From contig NZ_LROS01000007.1 of assembly GCF_001675165.1 (NCBI RefSeq), forward strand, positions 1 to 64,000: DNA of 64,000 bases, in the 5' to 3' direction. Below the pieces are notes generated by a model. It was not told the origin of the DNA. It ran no database searches and saw only the letters and a program-made list of their open reading frames with translations. Position numbers and translations under genes: made by a program. Numbering within the stretch: position 1 is the first letter of the stretch; the number at the start of each line of letters is the position of its first letter. Below, in pieces: positions 44,155-52,127 of the stretch. This stretch comes from Clostridium ragsdalei P11. Lineage in GTDB: Bacteria; Bacillota; Clostridia; Clostridiales; Clostridiaceae.

Positions 44155-45210
44155 ATGATAGAGCAGCAGTATTATACTAGGGAAAAAAGAGGAATATTTA
44201 GCAGTACTCCAGGTTATGATACTATTGCAAAAAGCAGCGAACTTGAGGATGAATTCATAAAAGACACTATTCACAGTTTATGCTTTTATGCTGCTCCTGC
44301 ATTTTTAGCCGGAGAAAAAGATTTAAGTAAATATCCTAAGGCACTTTTTTATGCAAATGCTGGAGATGGAGAAATTATAATAGGACAGTCAGCTTTTGCA
44401 GGGAAGGACTATACCTTAAAAAGGAATAGGTATTTTACTCACTGCTATATAATACCTGAGAACGAAAGAAAGTTATACATAGAAAATCCTGAAAAAATAA
44501 TATACGCCTCAGGATTTGTAGAAAATTATGATATGGATAAGGGAACTTCCATAGAAAGTTTGAGAGAAGTGAAAGTTGATAGAACTTATGATGTTTTTAA
44601 CTCTATAGAAGACTTGTTTTTAGTTGCTTCCATAGATAAAAATATATTTATAAATATGGTAAAAGCTTGTTTTGATGCAGCTGCTTTTAATAAAAAGATA
44701 TATATTGTGGTTTCTTATAATAAAAATATGGATAAAGTTATAAAAGGAATACTAAAATATTTGTATAGGGCACTTCCTTTTGCAGTAAGGAGAAAGGTTG
44801 GTTTTACAACTTATGTGAAGCAGCCTGAAATAAAGGAGTTTATAAATATTGAATTTCTCCTTGAAGGAAGTATAAAAAGGATTACTCAAGATGTAAAAGC
44901 AGGATATGTTTTTGATATGGCAGATAATAATTTCTATCTTGAAGGAATTGATGAAAGACATCATATTTTTATAGACTTTGTTATGAATAATATAGAAAAT
45001 GAACGGGTTTTAAATGAATTTTTTATTCAGGCAGATAATGATTGTTCTAGAGAAAAATTTACGATTGATATGTATGATAATATTTTGTGCCCATCTTCTC
45101 AAAATGAAGAAGTTAAAGAAAGTCCTATATGTATGAAGGAAAATAAACAAGTTGAACATAAACATAATCTAGTGTATTTTTTAAAGAAGTTATTTTCAAA
45201 TAAAGATTAG
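44155..45210 (+). CDS. GTPase-associated protein GAP1-like, short form
   Basis: Protein of 351 residues holding mainly the GAP1 N-terminal domain: QQYYTREKRGIFSSTPGYDT corresponds to QQLFYTSCKKGLSSGMGF in the long form. The VRRKVGFTTYVKQ segment corresponds to LALQFSFTTYSYN. The helical C-terminal regions of the 868-residue copy are absent. It is tightly coupled to the GTPase gene. So each GTPase has its own GAP1 protein, one long and one short. Confidence 0.75.
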   Translation: MIEQQYYTREKRGIFSSTPGYDTIAKSSELEDEFIKDTIHSLCFYAAPAFLAGEKDLSKYPKALFYANAGDGEIIIGQSAFAGKDYTLKRNRYFTHCYIIPENERKLYIENPEKIIYASGFVENYDMDKGTSIESLREVKVDRTYDVFNSIEDLFLVASIDKNIFINMVKACFDAAAFNKKIYIVVSYNKNMDKVIKGILKYLYRALPFAVRRKVGFTTYVKQPEIKEFINIEFLLEGSIKRITQDVKAGYVFDMADNNFYLEGIDERHHIFIDFVMNNIENERVLNEFFIQADNDCSREKFTIDMYDNILCPSSQNEEVKESPICMKENKQVEHKHNLVYFLKKLFSNKD

Positions 45211-45223
45211 AGGTGACAAGTAG

Positions 45224-46006
45224 ATGGCTAAATGTAGAGAATGTGGTACAGAGCTTAATGAAAATGATAAGTTTTGTGTATACTGCGGTGCAAAACAGGA
45301 AAAGGGACATGAAAGAGAAGAGGATAAAAATGATGATACAAAGTACTATGATAAAGAAAATAGTGACTATAAAAAGGAAGATAAAAAACATGAGGATAGT
45401 TTAAAGGACAGCTATAGTTTTGATTTTGGCTCATCTCATGAAGCAAAAAAGACAGATAGAAAAGATAAAGATGAATTTACCAGGGAGTTAGATGATACTC
45501 CACTTAAGGATAAGCGGCCGTTAAATTTGAAAATGATAGGTATAACTATCTTAACTATAATTGTATTTGTTGTTGCCTTTAAGATGATATCCTCACTTAT
45601 AAATAAAGGTTCTAGCAAAAATGTTTCAAATGTGGAATCCAAGCAAAACGTTTCTTCTGATTTAAATAACAATGATGAAAATGATACAAATAATAATTCA
45701 GGAGAATACGTGATACCTTACAGCAATACAAGGGCACTTACTAGTAATGACCTGAAAGGTATGAGTAAAAAGCAGCTGGCACTTGCTAGAAATGAAATAT
45801 TTGCAAGGCATGGCTATACATTTCCTACAGAACCATATAAGAGTTATTTTGCAAGTAAGTCCTGGTATAAGCCTAATTCTAAGTATACCAATGATGGCAA
45901 GGAACTTTCTGCTCTTGAGAGACATAATGTAAAGGTCATATTAACAGCAGAAGGTCGTGGGAAATATGTATCACCTGGATATGATGCAGATTATTATAAA
46001 AAATAG
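45224..46006 (+). CDS. Zinc-ribbon membrane protein with YARHG domain
   Basis: Protein of 260 residues. An N-terminal zinc ribbon (CRECGTELNENDKFCVYCG) is followed by a long charged linker (about 25-95), one membrane span (MIGITILTIIVFVVAFKMI), an Asn/Ser-rich stretch, and a C-terminal extracytoplasmic YARHG domain (ALARNEIFARHGYTF ... KSWYKPN). YARHG domains are thought to act at the cell surface. This is the last gene of the GTPase/tubulin cluster and could link it to the envelope. Confidence 0.85.
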   Translation: MAKCRECGTELNENDKFCVYCGAKQEKGHEREEDKNDDTKYYDKENSDYKKEDKKHEDSLKDSYSFDFGSSHEAKKTDRKDKDEFTRELDDTPLKDKRPLNLKMIGITILTIIVFVVAFKMISSLINKGSSKNVSNVESKQNVSSDLNNNDENDTNNNSGEYVIPYSNTRALTSNDLKGMSKKQLALARNEIFARHGYTFPTEPYKSYFASKSWYKPNSKYTNDGKELSALERHNVKVILTAEGRGKYVSPGYDADYYKK

Positions 46007-46079
46007 GCTGGTTATTTCCTTGAAAATGCTTGGGGTATAAAAAGTAGAATTTGATATAAAATAGGAGAAATGATATACT

Positions 46080-46268
46080 TATTTTATAATTTAATATTAA
46101 ATTTTAGGTACTTGATTTTTAAGTTTAAAAGGGAAATAAGTGAAGAGCTTATGCGGTCCCGCCACTGTAATGAGGAGTATATTTATGAATTTGCCACTTG
46201 GGAACAGGGAAGGCGTAAATATACAATGAATCAGAGCCAGGAGACCTGCCTAAAATTTACGGATAGCT
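46080..46268 (+). promoter_or_regulatory. Cobalamin riboswitch
   Basis: The leader contains GCGGTCCCGCCACTGTAA, AGGGAAGGCG and AGAGCCAGGAGACCTGCC, the conserved core of the adenosylcobalamin riboswitch. It is followed by an intrinsic terminator (46304-46335), so B12 would switch expression off. It precedes the btuF-like gene. A short frame across this region is not a gene. Confidence 0.95.
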
Positions 46269-46303
46269 TACGTGGATAGGCTTTAGAGTAAATTAATTTA
46301 CTT

Positions 46304-46336
46304 AAAAACTGTTATCTATGGGTAATAGTTTTTTTA
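46304..46336 (+). terminator. Riboswitch terminator before btuF
   Basis: AAAACTGTTA (46305-46314) pairs with TAATAGTTTT (46323-46332) with one G-U pair and an 8-base loop, then further T residues. Confidence 0.8.
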
Positions 46337-46337
46337 G

Positions 46338-46471
46338 TTTATCCGATGACTACCTGCTCTAATACACCCACTTTTCCAAGTGGGAGTAAAAGAGCAGCTA
46401 CGTCTCTGGATAACGATTTCTAAGCATCAGGTGGAGTTAAAACTCCATCTGATACTAAGAACTCTGTTTAT
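46338..46471 (-). repeat. Family E structured element (copy E2), inverted
   Basis: Reverse-complement copy of E1 (20667-20797), ending AAGAACTCTGTTTA next to the btuF ribosome site. It lies between the riboswitch terminator and btuF. Whenever the terminator is read through, the folded element would be in the btuF leader. Confidence 0.7.
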
Positions 46472-46495
46472 TTAATTAATTGGAGGGAGTAACTA

Positions 46496-47443
46496 ATGTT
46501 TAAGAGTAGCAAAAAATTTGTTTTACTAATTATGATTACGATTACGGTGTTTTTAGCAGGATGCGGAGCATCTAATACAAGCAATTCTAATATAGACAGC
46601 AGCAAAAGTGAATCTGTTAAAAATACCACTTATCCTTTAAAATTAAAAGATTCAACTAATACGGAAATTACAATTCAAAGTGAGCCTAAAAAGGTGATAT
46701 CTTTATCGCCTAATGTTACAGAAACAATTTATGCATTAAACAAACAAAATCTTTTGGTAGGTAGAACTGACTTTTGCACTTATCCTACAGAAGCTTCTAA
46801 AATACCATCTGTGGGTACTATAACTGACCCAAGTCTTGAAAAAATTGTTCAGCTTAAACCGGATGTGGTAATAGCTACTAATTTAACTAAACCGGATATT
46901 TTAAAAAAGCTGCAGCAGCTTAATATAAAGGTTTTAACTATTTCAAAAAATGAAAGCTTTGAGAATACTTATAACAATATAGAAAATGTAGGAAAAGTAT
47001 TGAATGCTAATAAAAAGGCATATAGTATAGTTTCAAATATGAAAGAAAAGGTTAAAGTTGTACAGGAAAAGGTAAAAGGAAAGAGCACCCCTACAGTATA
47101 TTATGTAGTAAGCTATGGTACAAGTGGTGATTTTACTGCGGGAAAAGACACTTTTATAGGCAAGATGATTGAAATGTCAGGAGGCAAAAATGCTGCTTCT
47201 GATGTTACAGGTTGGAATTACAGCCTTGAAAAGCTTGTTGAAAAAAATCCTGATATACTTATATGTTCCAATAAATTTAATAGCAAAAATGGAATTAAGT
47301 CTACAAAGGGCTATAAAGATTTAGATGCTGTAAAGAAAAATAAACTTTTTGAAATGGATGAAGATATTATAAGCAGACAGGGACCTAGACTTGCAGATGG
47401 ATTAGAATCCCTGGCAAAGATAATTCATCCTGAAGCATTTTAA
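46496..47443 (+). CDS. btuF: Cobalamin (B12) ABC transporter substrate-binding lipoprotein
   Basis: Lipoprotein of 315 residues with signal peptide and lipobox FLAGC, then a class III periplasmic-binding fold. Typical segments are KKVISLSPNVTETIYAL, GRTDFCTYP and VVYYVVSYG-like (here TVYYVVSYGTSGDF). The cobalamin riboswitch in its leader gives the substrate, which the protein family alone would not (iron-siderophore binders look similar). Cobalamin or other corrinoids are expected. The ATG follows TTGGAGGGAG. Confidence 0.9.
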   Translation: MFKSSKKFVLLIMITITVFLAGCGASNTSNSNIDSSKSESVKNTTYPLKLKDSTNTEITIQSEPKKVISLSPNVTETIYALNKQNLLVGRTDFCTYPTEASKIPSVGTITDPSLEKIVQLKPDVVIATNLTKPDILKKLQQLNIKVLTISKNESFENTYNNIENVGKVLNANKKAYSIVSNMKEKVKVVQEKVKGKSTPTVYYVVSYGTSGDFTAGKDTFIGKMIEMSGGKNAASDVTGWNYSLEKLVEKNPDILICSNKFNSKNGIKSTKGYKDLDAVKKNKLFEMDEDIISRQGPRLADGLESLAKIIHPEAF

Positions 47444-47468
47444 GTATATATAAGAGAGGAATGTGCTT

Positions 47469-48518
47469 ATGAAATTTTCCCGGAAAAAGCATTTTAAGTT
47501 GTTTTTTTGCATTTGCATAGTAATATTATTTTTTTCGGCAGTAATATCAGCTATGCTTGGTTCTGCAGACATATCCTTCAAGGAAACACTATATGTGATA
47601 CTAAGTAAAATACCTATTGTGGGAAATTTAGTTTCTACAGCAAGTATGTCACAAAATCACATGCTCATAATATTACAGATACGTTTACCAAGAATAGTAA
47701 CTTCAGCATTAGTTGGAATGGGATTATCAGTAGTAGGTGCATCCTTTCAGGCAATATTTAAAAATCCAATGGCAGATCCTTACGTACTTGGAGTATCTTC
47801 AGGGGCTGCTCTTGGAGCTGCAATTGGATTTATGCTGCAGCTGGATACTTTGCTTCTAGGGTCTACAGCCATTACTATGATGGCTTTTGTAGGGTCTATT
47901 GCAACTACTGTTTTGGTTTATAACATAGCCAGGGTAAAAAACAAGATACCACCAACTACACTGCTTCTGGCAGGTGTTTCTGTGAGCTTCCTTTTATCTT
48001 CAATAATATCTATAATAATGGTATTCAACAGACAGCAGGTTGAAAAAATTGTTTTTTGGACAATGGGAAGTGTTTCTGCAGCAACCTATAATCAAATATT
48101 GATGCTAATACCTTTCATATTCCTGGGTATAATTATAATACTTTTATTTTCAAGAGATTTAAATATAATGCTTACAGGGGATGATACTGCTAAAAGTTTG
48201 GGCATAGAAGTTGAAAATGTAAAAAAAATAGTACTTGCTGTTTCTTCAATAATTGTTGCAGCCTGTGTGTCTATAAGTGGTGTAATAGGATTTGTAGGAC
48301 TGATAATTCCTCATGCAGTGCGTATGGTATTTGGACCTGACCATAGGGTGCTCTTGCCTTTCTCATTGATAATTGGAGCTGTGTTTATGATTATTTGCGA
48401 TACGGTGGCAAGAACTATAGCTGCTCCTTCTGAAATACCTGTGGGCGCTGTAACTGCTTTATTTGGGTCTCCATATTTTATTTATCTTTTAATAAAATCT
48501 AAAAAGAGAGTGATATAA
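47469..48518 (+). CDS. btuC: Cobalamin ABC transporter permease
   Basis: FecCD/BtuC-family permease of about 349 residues with 9-10 membrane spans. Family segments include RLPRIVTSALVGMGLSVVGA, NPMADPYVLGVSSGAALGAA and GFVGLIIPHAVRM. ATG 47469 lies 8 bases after GAGAGGA; a GTG at 47463 is also in frame. It overlaps the next gene by one base (TAATG). Confidence 0.93.
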   Translation: MKFSRKKHFKLFFCICIVILFFSAVISAMLGSADISFKETLYVILSKIPIVGNLVSTASMSQNHMLIILQIRLPRIVTSALVGMGLSVVGASFQAIFKNPMADPYVLGVSSGAALGAAIGFMLQLDTLLLGSTAITMMAFVGSIATTVLVYNIARVKNKIPPTTLLLAGVSVSFLLSSIISIIMVFNRQQVEKIVFWTMGSVSAATYNQILMLIPFIFLGIIIILLFSRDLNIMLTGDDTAKSLGIEVENVKKIVLAVSSIIVAACVSISGVIGFVGLIIPHAVRMVFGPDHRVLLPFSLIIGAVFMIICDTVARTIAAPSEIPVGAVTALFGSPYFIYLLIKSKKRVI

Positions 48519-49348
48519 TGAATAATTCAAATTTGTGTGCAGTTGAAGTTAAAAATTTAAATTACAGTTTTGATGAAGTTGATATACTTCATGATATAAA
48601 CATAGATTTTAAAAAAAATAAATTTTATTCGATTATAGGGCCTAATGGTTCCGGTAAAACTACTTTACTCAAAAATATTGCTAAAACTTTAAAGCCTTAT
48701 AAGAGCACGGTTTTTATAAAAGATAAGGATATACTTGATTTAAAAAATAAGGCACTGGCAAGAAAACTTGCGGTAGTTCCCCAAAACAGTGATTTGAATA
48801 TGGATTTTTCCGTACAAGATATAGTTTTGATGGGAAGAGCTCCTTATTTTTCGAAACTTCAAAGTGAATCAGAAAATGACTATGTGATTGCCAAACATGC
48901 TATGGAAATGACTAATACTTGGAAATTCCATGACAAGTATATAAATCAGCTTAGCGGTGGAGAAAAGCAGAGAGTTTTAATAGCAAGGGCGCTTACACAA
49001 GATACAGATATTATACTGCTGGATGAACCCATATCTAATCTTGACATATACCATCAGATTGAAATTTTGGATAATGTTAAATCACTCAGCAAAAAGATAA
49101 CAGTTATAATGGTACTTCATGATTTAAATTTTGCAGCCCAGTATAGTGACCATGTAATACTTGTAAATAGCGGAAGAGTTGTGATGCAAGGTGCTCCTCG
49201 GGAAGTACTCACAGAAAAAAACATAAAAAAGGTGTATAAAATAAATGTATGCATAATAAAAAATCCAGTTACTGGGAAGCCCTATATAATACCCATAGGA
49301 CAGGAAAGGGACTATCCCAATAAGCAAAATGGAAATTTAAATGATTAG
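48518..49348 (+). CDS. btuD: Cobalamin ABC transporter ATP-binding protein
   Basis: ATPase of 276 residues with intact Walker A GPNGSGKTT, Q-loop AVVPQNSDLN, signature LSGGEKQR, Walker B DIILLDEPISNLD and H-loop VLHDL. It belongs to the FepC/BtuD group. Its last 12 bases overlap the end of the converging ytaF gene. It completes a riboswitch-controlled corrinoid uptake operon. Confidence 0.93.
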   Translation: MNNSNLCAVEVKNLNYSFDEVDILHDINIDFKKNKFYSIIGPNGSGKTTLLKNIAKTLKPYKSTVFIKDKDILDLKNKALARKLAVVPQNSDLNMDFSVQDIVLMGRAPYFSKLQSESENDYVIAKHAMEMTNTWKFHDKYINQLSGGEKQRVLIARALTQDTDIILLDEPISNLDIYHQIEILDNVKSLSKKITVIMVLHDLNFAAQYSDHVILVNSGRVVMQGAPREVLTEKNIKKVYKINVCIIKNPVTGKPYIIPIGQERDYPNKQNGNLND

Positions 49349-49960
49349 TTCATAGATACCTAAAATTATAATACTAATGCCAGACACAAAAGGAGCATAT
49401 TTCCCGAAAAATTTAGACAAACAGCTGCTGCCTATAACACATCCTGCAACTAGGCCTGTTGTACTGAGAATGAAGGTAAATATAGTTGCAAGTAATATAT
49501 TGATACCGGTTATACTTGCGCCTATACCTACTCCAACATTATTTATTGTGAGGGCGAAGGCTAGAAATATAGATTCTTTAACATCTATATAGCCTGAATT
49601 ATCAGCGTCAACTATTTCTGGATTGTCCAAAAGATTTTTATAGGGTAAAAGATTATTTTCAGCATTACACAGTTTTTCGTTTTCATTACAGTGCTCTTTT
49701 ATAACAGCGTCAATTATAAACCATATGCCCATTACTATCAAAAAACCGCTGCCAATGATATTGGCTATATTTTCAGACATAAACTTAATTAGAAATTTAC
49801 CTAGAACCATAGATAGAAATGTTCCTGCAGTAGCAATTAGGGCTATTAGAATAGTACTTAATGGACTAATTTTCATTTTTTTAATACCATAGGATATTCC
49901 TACAGTGAAACTGTCTATATTTGCGGATAAGGCAAATAAAAATGAAGGCAATAAGTGCAT
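49337..49960 (-). CDS. ytaF: Sporulation-type membrane protein YtaF (MntP-related)
   Basis: Membrane protein of 207 residues with six spans. It starts FLFALSANIDSFTVGISYG, and the second half repeats the pattern (FLAFALTINNVGVGIGASI), as in the MntP/YtaF inverted-repeat fold. The loop between the halves carries a canonical EF-hand-like calcium loop, DADNSGYIDVKE. In Bacillus it is a sporulation membrane protein of unclear function. The ATG follows AGGAGGAA on the minus strand. Its 3' end overlaps btuD. Confidence 0.88.
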   Translation of the reverse strand: MHLLPSFLFALSANIDSFTVGISYGIKKMKISPLSTILIALIATAGTFLSMVLGKFLIKFMSENIANIIGSGFLIVMGIWFIIDAVIKEHCNENEKLCNAENNLLPYKNLLDNPEIVDADNSGYIDVKESIFLAFALTINNVGVGIGASITGINILLATIFTFILSTTGLVAGCVIGSSCLSKFFGKYAPFVSGISIIILGIYELII

Positions 49961-50028
49961 TATGTTCCTCCTATAGTATGGTTACTCCTATAGTATATTC
50001 ATAACAAAATACAATGCTACCACTATTT

Positions 50029-50066
50029 ATCTGATGACTACCTGCTCTAATACTCCCAATAAGTAA
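50029..50066 (-). repeat. Truncated family E element (copy E3)
   Basis: TATCTGATGACTACCTGCTC followed by TAATACTCCC matches one arm of elements E1/E2; the remaining 90 bases are missing. The rest of the 295-bp gap upstream of the next gene is AT-rich and shows no other structure that I can support. Confidence 0.55.
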
Positions 50067-50255
50067 GATTCATTGATTTTTCCCTTGAAAATTATGTATT
50101 TATAAAGATCATATGGAATAAGTGGTGTAATATGCATTGTGCACCTATTGTTGATTTTGAGGAGATAATATGGTAATATACTGGTATATTAAAAGTCAAT
50201 AGAAATTTGCAAAAAATAGAAAATTTTTTTTGCTTATCTGAAAGGAGAGAAAAAA

Positions 50256-51773
50256 TTGATTAAAAATTTAAAAAATCTTTTAATGTTTGCATCAATTGTT
50301 GTAATGTATCAGCTAAATCCGTGTAATATTGTACTAGCGAGTGATATTTCTAATACAACTCAATCCCAAACTCAAGTAGTATCGACTAAAGACAATTCAA
50401 AATCTCAAACATTGCAAGACACATCTAAAATTTTAGCATCACAAGAGGAATCTAAATACATATCAGAAAGTAATTCTAGTTCTCCAGTAAGTGAAAGCAG
50501 CGGTAATCTTTTGCCAGCAAATGCGGATAATGTGGACAACGTTCCTGTGGATAAAAGCTGGATAATTCACTTTAACCAACCTATAGATTTGTCTTCAGCC
50601 AAAGAAAATGTAAAAATTATAAACAAAAAAACTAATGCAGAAGTGCCTATAAATATATCTTTAAGCAATTACGATAGTTATATGACTGTATCTACAGTTT
50701 CAGATTATGATCCTGAAAGTTATTATATATTGAAAATTGATAATAACTTAATGGGTAGATATAATAAAGTTTTAAAAACTGCTCTTACCATGAATTTTAA
50801 AACTGGGGCAAAAATAGAGAATATAGATAATATCAGTGTGTCAATAAATCAAGGTGATAGTTATAAGCTGCCTGATGAGGTAACTGCAGTTATGTCTGAT
50901 GGAGGAAAAGTGCAGGTAGGAGTTGAATGGAATAAAAAGGTAAATACCTTAGCTTCACCGGGAAATTATGTTTATGAAGGACAAGTAAAAGGATATAGTA
51001 AAGAGGTTGATTTGTCCTTAACTATAAACCCTTCCACTAAAAATGTGGATAGTATAGCTTCTACTTCTATGTGGATATGGGAACTTCAAAATCAAGTAGA
51101 TGCCTACGGAGGCATAGATAATTTAATAGCAAAATTGAAGTCAATGGGAATAGACAATGTATGTATTAAGTACAACGAAGGATCGAGACCTTCAGGTGGA
51201 GGCACCAATTTTAGAGATGATTTTTTGAAGTATGTTGGATATTTCAAAGAGGCAGGATTTAAAGTAGGAACATGGGGTTACAATCATTTTGATGATGTTC
51301 AAGGTGAGGGCAATTTAATTATAGAAGCGTTAAATAACAGTGATTACTACGTATTTGATGCAGAAGATGCTGTAGAAAATAAAACCGAGCAGACAGAGGA
51401 AATATGTGAGCTTATAAGAAGCCAGTGTCCTAATGCAATAATTGGATATACGTCTTTTCCAATAGCCAGCTATCACCAGAATATAGCTTATTCAGTTTTT
51501 AACAAATACTGTGATTTTTCAGCACCTCAGTGTTATTGGGGAGAAATGCAGTGGTCTGTAAATAGATGTTTGGATCAAATGGCTGCAGATTATAAAGCTT
51601 ACGGATTGGACAAGCCATTGTATCCTATAATACAAACTTACAGCATAAATTATGAAGATTATACTGCGTATAGTAAATATGGTTATAAAGCTACAGGTCT
51701 TTGGTCCCTGGATGATATTGGACAAACTTTTGTTCAATATATAAATGATATGGGAAGCAAATTTAATAATTAA
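50256..51773 (+). CDS. Secreted protein with Ig-like domains and a TIM-barrel-like hydrolase domain
   Basis: Exported protein of 505 residues. A signal peptide is followed by a Ser/Gln-rich linker (30-85), an SbsA-type Ig-like domain (about 90-185, VPVDKSWIIHFNQPIDLSSA), a second Ig-like domain (about 190-255, ending GYSKEVDLSLTINPS), and a C-terminal barrel-like domain (265-505). The barrel contains KVGTWGYNHFDD, YYVFDAEDAVE and FSAPQCYWGE, whose acidic residues at strand ends suggest a glycoside hydrolase. It recalls GH25-like or DUF1906-like folds without a clear match. The TTG start follows AAAGGAGAG. Confidence 0.75.
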   Translation: MIKNLKNLLMFASIVVMYQLNPCNIVLASDISNTTQSQTQVVSTKDNSKSQTLQDTSKILASQEESKYISESNSSSPVSESSGNLLPANADNVDNVPVDKSWIIHFNQPIDLSSAKENVKIINKKTNAEVPINISLSNYDSYMTVSTVSDYDPESYYILKIDNNLMGRYNKVLKTALTMNFKTGAKIENIDNISVSINQGDSYKLPDEVTAVMSDGGKVQVGVEWNKKVNTLASPGNYVYEGQVKGYSKEVDLSLTINPSTKNVDSIASTSMWIWELQNQVDAYGGIDNLIAKLKSMGIDNVCIKYNEGSRPSGGGTNFRDDFLKYVGYFKEAGFKVGTWGYNHFDDVQGEGNLIIEALNNSDYYVFDAEDAVENKTEQTEEICELIRSQCPNAIIGYTSFPIASYHQNIAYSVFNKYCDFSAPQCYWGEMQWSVNRCLDQMAADYKAYGLDKPLYPIIQTYSINYEDYTAYSKYGYKATGLWSLDDIGQTFVQYINDMGSKFNN

Positions 51774-51955
51774 TAATTAAAAATGAATAGTGAATAGTGA
51801 ATGAAGATTTTTTTCGCAGAGCAGCGAAAAATCTTAAATTTAAAGCTCATTGAAGCAAAGCTTCAATGGTGTTATAGTTTAGATTTTCTGAAGTGCTAAC
51901 GGAAGAAAATCATCCATAACTATTAATTATTAACTCTTAATTTTTAATTATGTTT
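51772..51955 (+). repeat. Family B palindromic element (copy B3)
   Basis: Starts at the stop codon of the preceding gene with TTAATAATTAAAAATGAATA and ends ATTAACTCTTAATTTTTAAT. The centre TTGAAGCAAAGCTTCAA is a perfect hairpin. Confidence 0.65.
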
Positions 51956-51980
51956 TTATCAATTAACAGTAAAATATCCG

Positions 51981-52013
51981 GAGTATAATTTGATTTTTCG
52001 TTTAGAAACTCTA
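51981..52013 (+). repeat. Solo end of repeat family D
   Basis: GAGTATAATTTGATTTTTCG followed by TTTAGAAACTCTA matches the right end of the D palindromes. The rest of the element is absent. Confidence 0.45.
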
Positions 52014-52018
52014 TGAAG

Positions 52019-52056
52019 CCAGGAAGTGAAATTATGCTTTCTGGTTTTATTTTGGT
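52019..52056 (+). terminator. Probable terminator before the DUF1861 gene
   Basis: CCAGGAAG and CTTTCTGG pair (one G-U) around TGAAATTATG, followed by TTTTATTTT. It may end the transcript of the secreted protein gene after read-through of repeat B3. Confidence 0.6.
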
Positions 52057-52127
52057 AAAAATATAGAAAATTAAAAAAATAAGAATTATAATATAATTAG
52101 GTTAATTAAAACTAAGAAGGTGAAAAT

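Noticed and set aside
25251-46006. GTPase/tubulin cluster as prophage or plasmid segregation module
   Set aside because: No integrase, capsid, portal, terminase or ParM/TubR-like gene accompanies it; the tubulin-like protein is far larger than plasmid TubZ.
46070-46279. A 69-residue frame before btuF
   Set aside because: It is read straight through the conserved core of the cobalamin riboswitch.
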